This document shows, piece by piece, positions 25,924 to 34,971 of a stretch of DNA of 64,000 nucleotides (the stretch's first letter is position 1; each line of letters starts with the position of its first letter). The notes beneath the pieces were generated by a model, which was not told where the DNA came from, did not search any database, and saw only the letters and a program-made list of their open reading frames with translations. The stretch spans positions 248,001-312,000 of the forward strand of contig NZ_JAIUZP010000001.1 of assembly GCF_020171315.1 (NCBI RefSeq), read 5' to 3'. This DNA comes from Pseudooceanicola nanhaiensis. Lineage in GTDB: Bacteria > Pseudomonadota > Alphaproteobacteria > Rhodobacterales > Rhodobacteraceae. The position numbers and the translations under genes are program-made.

Positions 25924-26661
25924 TTACTCGCGGTTGCCCATCAGCTGCAGCAGGAACATGAACATGTTGATGAAGTCCATGTAGAGGTTCAGCGCGCCCA
26001 TGATGGCGGCCTTGCCCAGCCATTCGCTGTCGCCGGTGTGGGCGTGCTGCAGGTAGGTCACCTTGATGTTCTGGGTGTCATAGGCGGTCAGGCCGGCGAA
26101 GATCAGCAGGCCGAGGATGGTGATCCCGAAGGCCAGTGCGCCCGAGCCGATGAAGATGTTCAGGATCGAGGCCACGACGAGGCCGATCACACCCATGATC
26201 AGGAAGGAGCCCCAGCCGGAGATGTCCTTCTTGGTGGTGTAGCCCCAGAGCGACAGGCCCGCGAAGGAGATCGAGGTCACGAGGAAGACCTGGGCGATCG
26301 ACATGCCGGTGAAGGCCACGAAGATCCAGCTCAGCGACAGGCCCATGACGGCGGCGAAGGCATAGAAGAAGAGCTGTGCGCCGGCGGCGGACAGGCGATT
26401 GATGGCCGCGCCGAAGGCGAAGATCATGCCCAGCGGGGCGAACATGATGATCCAGCCGAGGATGTTTGGCTGCAGGGTCATCGGATCGCGGAAGATGCTC
26501 AGAAGCTCGGGGCTGGAGCCGACGGCCCATGCCACGAGGAAGGTCAGGAACATGCCCACGGACATGGTGCCGTAGACCTTGTTCATGTGGGCGCGCAGGC
26601 CCTCGTCAATCGCGGCGCTGCGCGTGCCGGCAGCAGTGCGCATCGTGTTGAATTCAGCCAT
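25924..26661 (-). CDS. Bax inhibitor-1/YccA family membrane protein
   Basis: The protein has 245 residues and seven predicted membrane helices in the BI-1 pattern, ending with the family feature SEWLGKAAIMGALNLYMDFINMFMFLLQLMG. The AYDTQNIK segment (about 196) carries the conserved aspartate of the proposed di-aspartyl pH sensor. Bacterial members such as YetJ are calcium-leak channels, and YccA modulates FtsH; which applies here is unknown. GGGAGG precedes the ATG. It is monocistronic with its own terminator. Confidence 0.93.
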   Translation of the reverse strand: MAEFNTMRTAAGTRSAAIDEGLRAHMNKVYGTMSVGMFLTFLVAWAVGSSPELLSIFRDPMTLQPNILGWIIMFAPLGMIFAFGAAINRLSAAGAQLFFYAFAAVMGLSLSWIFVAFTGMSIAQVFLVTSISFAGLSLWGYTTKKDISGWGSFLIMGVIGLVVASILNIFIGSGALAFGITILGLLIFAGLTAYDTQNIKVTYLQHAHTGDSEWLGKAAIMGALNLYMDFINMFMFLLQLMGNRE

Positions 26662-26926
26662 TCAAGCCTCCCGAAAACAGGTACGCGTCCCGATTGGGAC
26701 AGTTCGCTTGGAAATATCGGGAAGGAAGGCGCGTATTTCAAGAACTTGTGTTCCCGAAATAGATGCATCTGTCTGACATTTACGTCAGCGCCCGCCGGTT
26801 TGGCCAAATGGGCCGTTCCGACGGGCGCAGGGCCCGTGCATCGGGCCGGCGAACCGGAGGGTGGGCACCCGCGGACGCTGCGAGGGGGCGCAGTCTGCGG
26901 GCGGTCCGGTCCGTATCAGGGCTGGG

Positions 26927-27145
26927 TCAGCCGCGCAGGCCGCGCAGGTCCCAGGCCGGGCGCTGCGATTCCTTGAGCGCCTGGGCACGGGTGACCCCGA
27001 TGTCGTTGAGCAGGGCGTCGTCCAGCTCAGCCAGCTTGCTGCGGCTGCGGGACACGGCCATGAGGGTGAACAACCAACCCAGGATCGCAAATTGCGGCCG
27101 GGGGGTCGTCACGGTGCGGGTGTTGAGTTGCGTGAAGGTCGCCAT
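26927..27145 (-). CDS. DUF1127 (YjiS-like) small protein
   Basis: The protein has 72 residues. The C-terminal part KLAELDDALLNDIGVTRAQALKE is the DUF1127 signature; the N-terminal half includes a hydrophobic stretch (FAILGWLFTLMAV). Short arginine-rich DUF1127 proteins in alphaproteobacteria have been linked to RNA and phosphate or carbon homeostasis, but this one is uncharacterised. AAGGATGG-type sequence precedes the ATG. It is divergent from a LysR regulator across 125 AT-rich bases, a common pairing that suggests regulation by that LysR protein. Confidence 0.85.
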   Translation of the reverse strand: MATFTQLNTRTVTTPRPQFAILGWLFTLMAVSRSRSKLAELDDALLNDIGVTRAQALKESQRPAWDLRGLRG

Positions 27146-27270
27146 CTTCCATCCTTTCCGTTTGCTGATAAGTCCGGCGTCTTGAATTATTTCTGTTGAT
27201 GGATATGGCCCAGTATGATCAATATTGAAAATGAATGTTCCTTCGGTCTGACATCAAGAACGGTGATGTA

Positions 27271-28122
27271 ATGCGAAATCTGGATATGACCGCACTGCGC
27301 AGCTTCGTGGCGGTGGCCGACCACGGCGGCGTCACCCGGGCGGCCGGCGTTTTGAACTTCACCCAGTCGGCGGTCTCCATGCAGCTGAAAAGGCTGGAGG
27401 ATCTGCTGGGCCTCGCGCTGCTGGACCGGGCCAACCGCAAGGTGGCCCTTACCGCGGAGGGCGAGCAGCTGCTGGGCTATGCGCGGCGCATGGTCGAGAT
27501 GAACGATGAGGCCATGTCGCGTCTGACCAGCAAGGTTTTCGAGGGCGAAGTCCGACTCGGGGTGCCCCATGACATCGTCTACCCGGTGCTGCCCCGGGTC
27601 CTGCAGCGCTTCAACGCCGAGTTCCCGCGCATGAAGGTGCATCTGGTCTCGGCCTATACCACCTCTCTCAAGGAAGACTTCGCGCGCGGAGAGCTGGACA
27701 TCATCCTCACCACCGAGGTCGCGGTGGGCGAGGGGGGCGAGACGTTGGACCAGCGCCCGCTGGTCTGGATCGGCGCGCCTGATGGCACGGCGTGGCGGCA
27801 GCGGCCTCTGCGGTTCGCCTCCGGCCGGCACTGCCTGTTCCGCCCGCGTGCGATTCGCGCCCTCGAAGAGGCCGGCGTCGACTGGGAGAATGCCGTCGAG
27901 ACCGACAGCGATCGCACCGTCGAGGCCACGATTTCCGCCGACCTTGCCGTCGGTGCGATGATCGAGGGCACCGAGGCCTCCTATCTCTCGACCATCGAAC
28001 ATGGGGGCGACCTGCCGCAGCTGCCGGCGCAGAACATCAACATGTATCTCCAGCCCCGCACCGCGGGCGAGGTGACGGAGCGCATGGCCGACATGCTGCG
28101 CAACGGCTTCCGCTGCAAATAG
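27271..28122 (+). CDS. LysR family transcriptional regulator
   Basis: The protein has 283 residues. The N-terminal winged HTH is clear (MTALRSFVAVADHGGVTRAAGVLNFTQSAVSMQLKRLEDLLG), followed by the effector-binding domain. The start at 27271 gives the normal N-terminus; an alternative start twelve codons earlier adds residues unlike the family. The 125 bases shared with the divergent DUF1127 gene contain [24 protein letters not shown] AT-rich sequence where a LysR operator would be expected. The effector is unknown. Confidence 0.9.
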   Translation: MRNLDMTALRSFVAVADHGGVTRAAGVLNFTQSAVSMQLKRLEDLLGLALLDRANRKVALTAEGEQLLGYARRMVEMNDEAMSRLTSKVFEGEVRLGVPHDIVYPVLPRVLQRFNAEFPRMKVHLVSAYTTSLKEDFARGELDIILTTEVAVGEGGETLDQRPLVWIGAPDGTAWRQRPLRFASGRHCLFRPRAIRALEEAGVDWENAVETDSDRTVEATISADLAVGAMIEGTEASYLSTIEHGGDLPQLPAQNINMYLQPRTAGEVTERMADMLRNGFRCK

Positions 28123-28123
28123 G

Positions 28124-29083
28124 TCAGATCGTGATCACCACCTTGCCGGTGGAGCGGCGGCTGCGCAGCAGCTCCAGCCCTTCCTCGGCGCGGTCCAGCG
28201 GAAGGAGGTGGCTGATGTGGGGGCGAATCTTGCCCTCCTGATGCCAGGCGACCAGCTTGGCGAGGCTCTCGGTCAGGACCTCGGGGCGGAACTTCAGGTA
28301 GCCGCCCCAGTAAAATCCCATCAGGTCGATGTTCTTCACCAGCATGTGGTTCGGCTTCACCTCGGGCAGCGTGCCGCTGGCAAAGCCGATCAGCAGGATG
28401 CGGGCCTCGGGCTTGCAGGCGCGGAAGGCGGCGGTGAAGAGGTCTCCGCCCACCGGATCATAGACCACATCCGCCCCGCCGAGCGCCTTGACCTCGTCCC
28501 GCAGGTCCTGCGTGCCGCTGTCGATCAGGTGGTCGGCCCCCGCCTTGCGGGCAATCTCCAGCTTGTCGGCGCCGCGTGCGCAGGCGATCACCCGGGCGCC
28601 CATCAGCTTGCCGATCTCCACCGCCGTCAGCCCCACGCCGCCCGCGGCCCCCAGCACCAGAAGGGTCTCGCCGGGGGCGAGTCGTGCTTTGTGCGCCAAA
28701 GCAACGTGACTCGTGCCATAGGCGATCTGCAGCGCCGCCGCGTCTTCGAAACTCATTGTTTCAGGAAGCGGGACAGCCCGGTCGACTGCAAAGCACCCGT
28801 ACTCGGCGAGTCCGCCGGACCCGCCGAAGATCGCCACCCGGGTTCCGTCCGGTGGCGCGCTGGTGTCTGGCCCGGATTTGATCACGGTCCCCGACACCTC
28901 CATACCCATGGTAAACGGAAGCGCGGGCATATCCTGATATTTTCCGTCGATCATCAACGTATCGGCGAAATTCAGCCCGCAAGCCTTTATTCTGACGAGT
29001 ATTTCGCCGGGCCCCGGTTCCGGGATCGGCGTGTCCGTCCAAACCGGGCCTGCGCCGAAAGACGTGATTTGCAGTGATTTCAT
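28124..29083 (-). CDS. zinc-free quinone oxidoreductase (NADPH:quinone reductase family, MDR)
   Basis: The protein has 319 residues. The N-terminal GroES-like domain contains RIKACGLNFADTLMIDGKYQ, the quinone-reductase replacement for the zinc site. The nucleotide-binding motif LVLGAAGGVGLTAVEIGKLMGA is in the middle, and the C-terminus SHLLPLDRAEEGLELLRSRRSTGKVVI is typical. It reduces quinones or enones with NADPH. The stop is one base from the end of the convergent LysR gene. The start at 29083 removes nine atypical residues of the longest frame. Confidence 0.88.
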   Translation of the reverse strand: MKSLQITSFGAGPVWTDTPIPEPGPGEILVRIKACGLNFADTLMIDGKYQDMPALPFTMGMEVSGTVIKSGPDTSAPPDGTRVAIFGGSGGLAEYGCFAVDRAVPLPETMSFEDAAALQIAYGTSHVALAHKARLAPGETLLVLGAAGGVGLTAVEIGKLMGARVIACARGADKLEIARKAGADHLIDSGTQDLRDEVKALGGADVVYDPVGGDLFTAAFRACKPEARILLIGFASGTLPEVKPNHMLVKNIDLMGFYWGGYLKFRPEVLTESLAKLVAWHQEGKIRPHISHLLPLDRAEEGLELLRSRRSTGKVVITI

Positions 29084-29409
29084 CCGCGCCTCATCTGATA
29101 GAGCGGGCACAGGTTAGGGGCGATTGGTCACGGCGTGCAATCTTTTGCAGTGGCAAAGGCGCTCGTGCCCCTGTCGCGGGGTTGCGTAGCTGGCCACAGC
29201 TATGCAGCTTACCCGCTAGAATTGTTGCTGCCGCGCGGAAGTACTCGCGTGTCGTGTGTATCTTTCTTGATTTGAAGGTCAAAGCTGTTACGATCAACGC
29301 CACGCTGAAGGGATGCACGGCGTAATTTAACTAGGGTCTGGGTTGGGGCGGCGTTTTGGCGCTCCTCTTCTTGTGCCCATACTAGTAAGGTAGTTGAAGG
29401 AGCCGCCAT
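29084..29409. other. intergenic region, probable promoter of the XRE regulator gene
   Basis: No credible gene lies here. The sequence is less GC-rich than its neighbours. A possible promoter is TTGATT (29267-29272), a 16-base gap and TACGAT (29289-29294). AAGGAG lies before the XRE ATG. The quinone reductase promoter (minus strand) must also be here, but I cannot place it. Confidence 0.45.
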
Positions 29410-29778
29410 ATGACTCACCCTGTCGATGTTCATGTTGGTAAACGCATCCGTCATCGTCGCTGGCTTGTCGGTATGACCCAGCAACAACTGGCAGAGCGTG
29501 TTGGGATCAAGTTTCAGCAGATCCAGAAGTACGAGACCGGTGCCAACCGTGTCAGCGCCTCCCGCCTTTGGGACATCGCGGATGCGCTCGACGTGCAGGT
29601 CAGTTTCTTCTTCGAAGGGCTGGAAGATGGTCAAGCCGAACGTGAGCAGGGCAATGTGCCCGCCGATCTGATGGGCGACAAGGAAGCCCTGGACCTCATC
29701 CGGTCCTATTACTCCATCCCGGAGAATCAGCGTCGTCGCCTGTTCGAACTCGCCCGCGTCCTGTCCGACGTGGCTTGA
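29410..29778 (+). CDS. XRE family helix-turn-helix regulator
   Basis: The protein has 122 residues. An HTH_3 domain occupies about residues 10-66 (KRIRHRRWLVGMTQQQLAERVGIKFQQIQKYETGANRVSASRLWDIADAL). A C-terminal helical part follows (SFFFEGLED, then SIPENQRRRLFELARVLSDV). Such proteins are common single regulators in Rhodobacteraceae; no target can be named. The stop is 55 bases upstream of hisN, so a shared transcript is possible. Confidence 0.9.
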   Translation: MTHPVDVHVGKRIRHRRWLVGMTQQQLAERVGIKFQQIQKYETGANRVSASRLWDIADALDVQVSFFFEGLEDGQAEREQGNVPADLMGDKEALDLIRSYYSIPENQRRRLFELARVLSDVA

Positions 29779-29833
29779 GCGAACGGCTCTGCTGCGGTAG
29801 CCCTGCCCTCTGTAGCACAGAGGCGGGGCCGAC

Positions 29834-30643
29834 ATGACACCTGAGCAGATCGCAGACATCATAGACACGGCCCATGCGTTGGCAGATGCCGCACGCAGGG
29901 CCGTGTTGCCCCATTTCCGGCGTACGGATCTGACGGCGGACAACAAGGATGCCGCGGCCTTCGATCCCGTCACCGTGGCCGACCGCGCCGCCGAGGCCGC
30001 CATGCGCGACATCCTCGCCGCCCGCCGTCCCGAGGATGGCATCCTCGGAGAGGAGATGGGCAACGTCGAGGGGACCAGCGGCCTGACATGGGTGCTCGAC
30101 CCGATTGACGGCACCCGCAGTTTCATCAGTGGCACACCCACCTGGGGCGTCCTCATCGCCCTCTCGGACGAGAGCGGCCCGATCTTCGGCATCATTGACC
30201 AGCCCTACACCGGCGAACGTTTCGTCGGCGGCCTCGGCCTGTCCGAGATGACCGGCCCGCTTGGCAAGGTGGCCCTCGGGGCGCGCCCCGCGCGTGCGCT
30301 TTCAGAGGCGACGCTCTTCTCCACCTTCCCCGAGGTCGGCACCCCCGCCGAGGGCGCCGCCTTCCGCGAGGTGGCCAAGGCGGTGCGACTGGTGCGCTAT
30401 GGCACCGATTGCTACGCCTATGCGCTGCTGGCGGCAGGCCAGATCGACCTCGTGATCGAGGCCGGTCTGCATCCCTATGACGTGGGCGGCCCGATCGCGG
30501 TGATCGAGGCCGCGGGCGGCATCGTGACCAACTGGGCGGGCGGTAAGGCCCATGGCGGGGGTCGGGTTCTGGCGGCTGCCAATGCCGAGGTCCACGCCGC
30601 GGCGCTTGAGATCCTGTCCGAAGCCGGGCTCGACCGATCGTAG
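29834..30643 (+). CDS. hisN: inositol-monophosphatase-family histidinol-phosphate phosphatase
   Basis: The protein has 269 residues. Metal-binding motifs are GEEMG (72-76), DPIDGTRSFISG (89-100) and the C-terminal PYDVGGPIAVIEAAGG. The segment SFISGTPTWGVLIAL is the form found in HisN-type histidinol phosphatases, which catalyse the penultimate step of histidine synthesis in many actinobacteria and alphaproteobacteria. A general inositol-phosphate phosphatase is the alternative, and no his gene neighbours it to support the specific call. Confidence 0.82.
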   Translation: MTPEQIADIIDTAHALADAARRAVLPHFRRTDLTADNKDAAAFDPVTVADRAAEAAMRDILAARRPEDGILGEEMGNVEGTSGLTWVLDPIDGTRSFISGTPTWGVLIALSDESGPIFGIIDQPYTGERFVGGLGLSEMTGPLGKVALGARPARALSEATLFSTFPEVGTPAEGAAFREVAKAVRLVRYGTDCYAYALLAAGQIDLVIEAGLHPYDVGGPIAVIEAAGGIVTNWAGGKAHGGGRVLAAANAEVHAAALEILSEAGLDRS

Positions 30644-30769
30644 GTCGGGTGGGCTAACGGCAGGCGCCAACAACCGGGGGCAGTGAGAGGGGCGAGCGCC
30701 CCGTCACGCTGGCGCGACGGGGCCGCTTCTGCGTAACTGGGGGAAGAGACCCAGCCGCCGGAGGCCCCC

Positions 30770-32104
30770 ATGACCGAGACCCTGATCCGCGGTGCGGACC
30801 GCATCCTGACCATGGACGACGCGCGCCTCGAACTGTCGGGCGCCGACATCCTGATCCGGGATGGCAAGATCGTGGCGCTGGGGCAGGGGCTGGACACCAC
30901 GGGCGAGGTCGTCTCGGCCACGGGCTGCGTCGTCACGCCGGGCCTCGTGAATACCCACCACCACCTCTACCAGAGCCTCACCCGCGCGGTGCCCGGCGGG
31001 CAGGATGCGCTGCTCTTCGGCTGGCTGCGCACGCTCTACCCGATCTGGGAGCGCTTCGGTCCCGAGGAGGTCTATGTCTCCGCCCTCACCGGGCTGGCCG
31101 AGCTTGCGCTGTCGGGCTGCACGATGACCTCGGACCATCTCTACCTCTATCCGAACGGTGCGCGGCTCGATGACACGATCGCCGCCGCGCGCGAGATCGG
31201 CCTGCGCTTCCATCCCACCCGCGGTGCCATGAGCATCGGCGAAAGCGCGGGCGGCCTGCCGCCGGACAGCCTCGTGGAGCGGGAGCCCGCCATCCTCGAG
31301 GATATGATCCGCGTGGTCGATGCCTTCCACGATCCCTCCGAGGGTGCCATGGTCCGCGTCGGCCTCGCGCCCTGTTCGCCCTTCTCGGTCAGCCGCGAAC
31401 TGATGCGCGACGCCGCGCTGCTGGCCCGCGACAAGGGCGTCATGCTGCACACCCATCTGGCCGAGAACGACGAGGACGTGGCCTATTCGCTGGCCACCTT
31501 CGGATGTCGCCCCGGTCAATATGCCGAAGACCTCGGCTGGACCGGCGCGGACGTCTGGCACGCCCATTGCGTCAAGCTCGACGGGCAGGAGATCGACCTC
31601 TTCGCCCGCAGCGGCACCGGCGTCGCCCATTGCCCCTGTTCCAACTGCCGTCTCGGCTCGGGCATCGCGCCGGTGCGCGCCATGCGCGATGCGGGGGTGA
31701 AGGTGGGCCTCGGCGTCGATGGCTCGGCCTCGAACGATTCCGGCAACCTCGTGCTCGAGGCCCGGCAGGCGATGCTGCTGCAGCGTGTCGCCCGCGGGGC
31801 CGATGCCATGTCCGCCCGCGAGGCGCTGGAGATCGCGACGCGGGGCGGGGCGGATGTACTGGGCCGTCCTGACTGCGGCCGCCTCGCGCCGGGCAAACGC
31901 GCCGATATCGCCGTCTGGGATGTCTCGGGGGTGGAAAGCGCGGGCAGCTGGGATCCGGCCGCGCTGCTTCTGGCCGGTCCCACGCGGGTGCGCGATCTCT
32001 TCGTTGACGGCCGCGCGGTGGTCCGGGATCATCAGATGGCGACGGTTAGCCTTTCCTCAATCCTCGCGCGACAGACTGCCCTTGCCACGGCCCTCATGGG
32101 CTGA
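30770..32104 (+). CDS. 8-oxoguanine deaminase
   Basis: The protein has 444 residues of the amidohydrolase superfamily. Metal-binding elements are NTHHHLYQS (H63 and H65), HTHLAEN, HAHCVKLD and DGSASND. The segments LLFGWLRTLYPIWERFGPEE and HCPCSNCRLGSGIAPVR match the 8-oxoguanine deaminase group (Pa0142-like), which converts 8-oxoguanine to uric acid. Related guanine or atrazine-type deaminases are less likely because of the conserved CPCSNCRL. A purine-type importer operon lies 10 kb away, but no direct link is visible. Confidence 0.85.
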   Translation: MTETLIRGADRILTMDDARLELSGADILIRDGKIVALGQGLDTTGEVVSATGCVVTPGLVNTHHHLYQSLTRAVPGGQDALLFGWLRTLYPIWERFGPEEVYVSALTGLAELALSGCTMTSDHLYLYPNGARLDDTIAAAREIGLRFHPTRGAMSIGESAGGLPPDSLVEREPAILEDMIRVVDAFHDPSEGAMVRVGLAPCSPFSVSRELMRDAALLARDKGVMLHTHLAENDEDVAYSLATFGCRPGQYAEDLGWTGADVWHAHCVKLDGQEIDLFARSGTGVAHCPCSNCRLGSGIAPVRAMRDAGVKVGLGVDGSASNDSGNLVLEARQAMLLQRVARGADAMSAREALEIATRGGADVLGRPDCGRLAPGKRADIAVWDVSGVESAGSWDPAALLLAGPTRVRDLFVDGRAVVRDHQMATVSLSSILARQTALATALMG

Positions 32105-32125
32105 CCCTTGCCCGGAAGGCATGTC

Positions 32126-32689
32126 ATGATCCAAAGGACCTCCCGCATTCTTCACCGCGGACAGACCCCGCGACACGCCCTCTGCATTCTTCGGCGATGG
32201 GGCAGGGCGCTTGGCGCTTGCCTCATCGGCCTCTGCCTCGCGTTGCCCGTGGCGGCCTCCTCGATCCCCAACGGGCTCCGCTTCACGGTCGATCCGCGCG
32301 CTCAGGGGCAGGCCAGCGCCTCCCTCGCCGGGGAGGTGAACGAGATGCGCCGCCAGCAGGGGCTGCCCCTGCTGCGCAGCCTCGGAGAGCTGGACCGCAT
32401 CGCCGCCGCCCGCGCCGCCGACATGGCCCGGAACGGCTATTTCAGCCACTACGACGCCCGTGGGGAAACGGTGATCAAGCGGGTGCGCGAGTCCGGCCTC
32501 TCCTCCTGCCGGACATCTGAGAACATCGCCTTCGGACAGGACACGCCGCTGCAGACCGCGATCGAATGGATGCGCAGCCCGGGCCACCGCAAGGCCATGC
32601 TCGACAGCAAGGTGGACTACATCGGTACGGCCCGCGCCGTCGCACAGGGCCGCGCCTACTGGGTCGCGGTCTTCTCCCGCCTCTGCTGA
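32126..32689 (+). CDS. secreted CAP (SCP/PR-1-like) domain protein
   Basis: The protein has 187 residues. An unusually long, arginine-rich N-terminus precedes a hydrophobic segment (ALGACLIGLCLALPVAASS) that should act as a signal peptide. The CAP domain follows, with EVNEMRRQQGLPLLRSLGELDRIAAARAADMARNGYFSHYDARG, ENIAFGQ and WMRSPGHRKAMLDSKVDYIG. Bacterial CAP proteins are periplasmic or secreted with unclear activity. GGAAGG precedes the ATG at 32126, favouring it over a TTG six codons earlier. It lies 21 bases after the deaminase gene. Confidence 0.85.
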   Translation: MIQRTSRILHRGQTPRHALCILRRWGRALGACLIGLCLALPVAASSIPNGLRFTVDPRAQGQASASLAGEVNEMRRQQGLPLLRSLGELDRIAAARAADMARNGYFSHYDARGETVIKRVRESGLSSCRTSENIAFGQDTPLQTAIEWMRSPGHRKAMLDSKVDYIGTARAVAQGRAYWVAVFSRLC

Positions 32690-33037
32690 TCCCGCCTGCG
32701 CCGCGTCAGCGCGCAAGCCGTGGCTGACCGGGGCCACTCGCGCCCCGCGCCAATGGAGCCACTCAGCCCCTCTCATCCACTGTTCCCAAATATCCTCGGG
32801 GGAGTCGCGTCAGCGACGGGGGCAGACAGCCCCCTCTGCGTCCTCACCGTGCATCTCACGATACAGAAGTGCGCCGACCACCTGACCCCGCGCGGGACGC
32901 CTCGGCTCCTGCGTGAGTGTCGCCATGATCCCGGGGACGGTCGCGGTGATACGGGCGCCCCCAACTGACGTTCGGCTCCGGCACCCTCGCGGACGTGTAT
33001 CCGGCCCTCTCCAACAGGCGGCGAGGCTACCCGACCG
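32690..33037. other. convergent intergenic region with a repeat copy
   Basis: The region between the CAP gene and dnaX contains copy C of the dispersed repeat (32774-32834). I see no gene and no other clear structure in the remainder. Confidence 0.7.
32774..32834 (+). repeat. dispersed hairpin repeat, copy C
   Basis: The head CATCCACTGTTCCCAAATAT is followed by CCTCGGGGG, a hairpin (GTCGCG-TCA-CGAC type) and GGGGGC-AGACA-GCCCCC. It lies about 85 bases downstream of the CAP gene in sense orientation. Confidence 0.85.
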
Positions 33038-34867
33038 TCAGTCTTCCTCGAAGGGGTCCCACTCGTCCTCGACCTCGGGCAGGGCCTGCGCCTCGGCCTC
33101 GGCGGCGAGGGCCTCGGGCGTCCGCACCTCGAGGATCTTCGCCTTCGGGAAGGCGGAGAAGAGCGCCTGCACCAGCGGATGGGCGGAGGCCTCGGCCTCG
33201 ATCGCCAGCCGCTGCGCATCGCGCTTCTGGGCGATGGTTTCCTCACCCGGCTCATTGCTGACGATGACGGCCCAGCGGTTGCCGGTCCAGCGCTGCAGCG
33301 CGCTGCCCAGCTTCTGGGCGATGTCCTTGGGCGCATCGTCCGTCGGGCGGAACTCGATCCGTCCGGGGCGATAGCTCACCAGCCGGATGAAGGTTTCCGC
33401 CTCCCATTGCAGCTTGGCGTCGCGGTGGGCGCGGATCAGTTCGATGACATGGTCGTAGGTCGGGTAGCGGGCCAGCGCCGCCTCGGCCTCCTGCGCGCGC
33501 AGGGCGACAGGGCCGCCGCCGCCACCACCGCCCGCGGGACGGCCATAGGCCATGGTCGCGCCCGCGCTCCCGGCCGGACCACCCGTCGCTCCCCCGTTCG
33601 GCCCCCCGTAGGCGCCTCCATTCGGGCCCCCGTTCTGGCCCCCATCGGGGGCCGCGCCCGGTCCGCCTGCGGGCCCGGAGGGCATCGGCGGCGGCGGGCT
33701 GTCCTGCAGCCGCCGGATTAGGTCCTCGGGCGAGGGCAGCTCGGCCACGTGGGTCAGCCGGATCACCGCCATCTCGGCGGCCATCATCGCGTTCGGCGCG
33801 ACCGAGACCTCCTCCAGCGCCTTCAGCAGCATCTGCCACATCCGCGTCATGGCCCGCATCGGCAGCCGGTCCGCCAGTGCCAGCCCGCGTTCGCGCTCGT
33901 CAGGGCTGACGGTCGGGTCCTCGGCGGCATCGGGGGTGATCTTCACCACCGAGATCCAATGGGTGATCTCGGCCAGGTCGCGCAGCACCGCCATCGGGTC
34001 GGCGCCATCGGCATATTGCGCGGAAAGCTCGGCCAATGCCGCGGCCGTATCGCCGCGCATGATCGCCTCGTAGAGGTCCAGCACGCGGCCCCGGTCGGCG
34101 AGGCCCAGCATCGCGCGCACCTGGTCCGCGGTGGTTTCGCCCGCGCCATGGCTGATCGCCTGGTCCAGCAGCGAGGTGGCGTCCCGGGCCGAGCCTTCGG
34201 CGGCCCGCGTGATGAGCGAAAGCGCGTCATCGGTGATCTGGGCGCCTTCGGAGGTGGCGATTTTGCGCAGCAGCGCGATCATCACCTCGGGCTCGATCCG
34301 GCGCAGGTCGAAGCGCTGGCAGCGCGACAGGATCGTCACCGGCACCTTGCGGATCTCGGTGGTGGCAAAGATGAACTTCACATGCGCGGGCGGCTCTTCC
34401 AGCGTCTTGAGCAGCGCGTTGAACGCGCTGGTCGAGAGCATATGCACCTCGTCGATGATGTAGATCTTGTAGCGCGCCGAGGCCGCCCGGTAGTTCACGC
34501 TGTCGATGATCTCGCGGATGTCGTTGACGCCGGTATGGGACGCGCCGTCCATCTCCATCACGTCGACGTGGCGGCCTTCCATGATCGCGCGGCAGTGTTC
34601 GCACTGGCCGCAGGGCTCGGTCGTGGGGCCGCCCTGGCCATCGGGGCCGATGCAGTTCATGCCCTTGGCGATGATCCGGGCGGTGGTCGTCTTGCCCGTC
34701 CCGCGGATGCCGGTCATGATGAAGGCCTGCGCGATCCGGTCGGCGGCAAAGGCGTTCTTGAGCGTGCGTACCATCGCCTCCTGGCCGACGAGGTCGGCGA
34801 AGGTCTCGGGGCGGTATTTCCGCGCGAGTACCTGGTAGGCGGGTTTGGTTTCGGTGGCGTCGCTCAT
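33038..34867 (-). CDS. dnaX: DNA polymerase III subunit gamma/tau
   Basis: The protein has 609 residues. The clamp-loader ATPase has P-loop GIRGTGKTT (53-61), zinc cysteines C72, C86, C89 and C92, Walker B IYIIDEVHMLS and the SRC motif ILSRCQRFDLRR with its arginine finger. A Gly/Asn/Pro-rich linker (about 405-455, GGPNGGAYGGPNGGATGG-like repeats and a run of seven glycines) joins a C-terminal tau domain that ends in an acidic tail (DEWDPFEED). I saw no A-rich slippery site, so gamma by frameshifting is unlikely. The 4.5S RNA gene lies upstream on the same strand. Confidence 0.96.
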   Translation of the reverse strand: MSDATETKPAYQVLARKYRPETFADLVGQEAMVRTLKNAFAADRIAQAFIMTGIRGTGKTTTARIIAKGMNCIGPDGQGGPTTEPCGQCEHCRAIMEGRHVDVMEMDGASHTGVNDIREIIDSVNYRAASARYKIYIIDEVHMLSTSAFNALLKTLEEPPAHVKFIFATTEIRKVPVTILSRCQRFDLRRIEPEVMIALLRKIATSEGAQITDDALSLITRAAEGSARDATSLLDQAISHGAGETTADQVRAMLGLADRGRVLDLYEAIMRGDTAAALAELSAQYADGADPMAVLRDLAEITHWISVVKITPDAAEDPTVSPDERERGLALADRLPMRAMTRMWQMLLKALEEVSVAPNAMMAAEMAVIRLTHVAELPSPEDLIRRLQDSPPPPMPSGPAGGPGAAPDGGQNGGPNGGAYGGPNGGATGGPAGSAGATMAYGRPAGGGGGGGPVALRAQEAEAALARYPTYDHVIELIRAHRDAKLQWEAETFIRLVSYRPGRIEFRPTDDAPKDIAQKLGSALQRWTGNRWAVIVSNEPGEETIAQKRDAQRLAIEAEASAHPLVQALFSAFPKAKILEVRTPEALAAEAEAQALPEVEDEWDPFEED

Positions 34868-34971
34868 GTTCGTTCCGGGCCCTGCTTCACCGCGCCAAGG
34901 TAAGGGGAGGGCGCGCCAAGATCCACCCGATAGCGGCTTCCCCCGGGCTTGCGGTGTGATAGTCTCCGCCC

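Noticed and set aside
33038-34867. Programmed frameshift in dnaX giving a separate gamma subunit
   Set aside because: I looked for an A-rich slippery run with a downstream hairpin and saw none.
34369-34944. Plus-strand and minus-strand short frames inside dnaX
   Set aside because: They are shadows of the dnaX coding sequence with no independent start signals.
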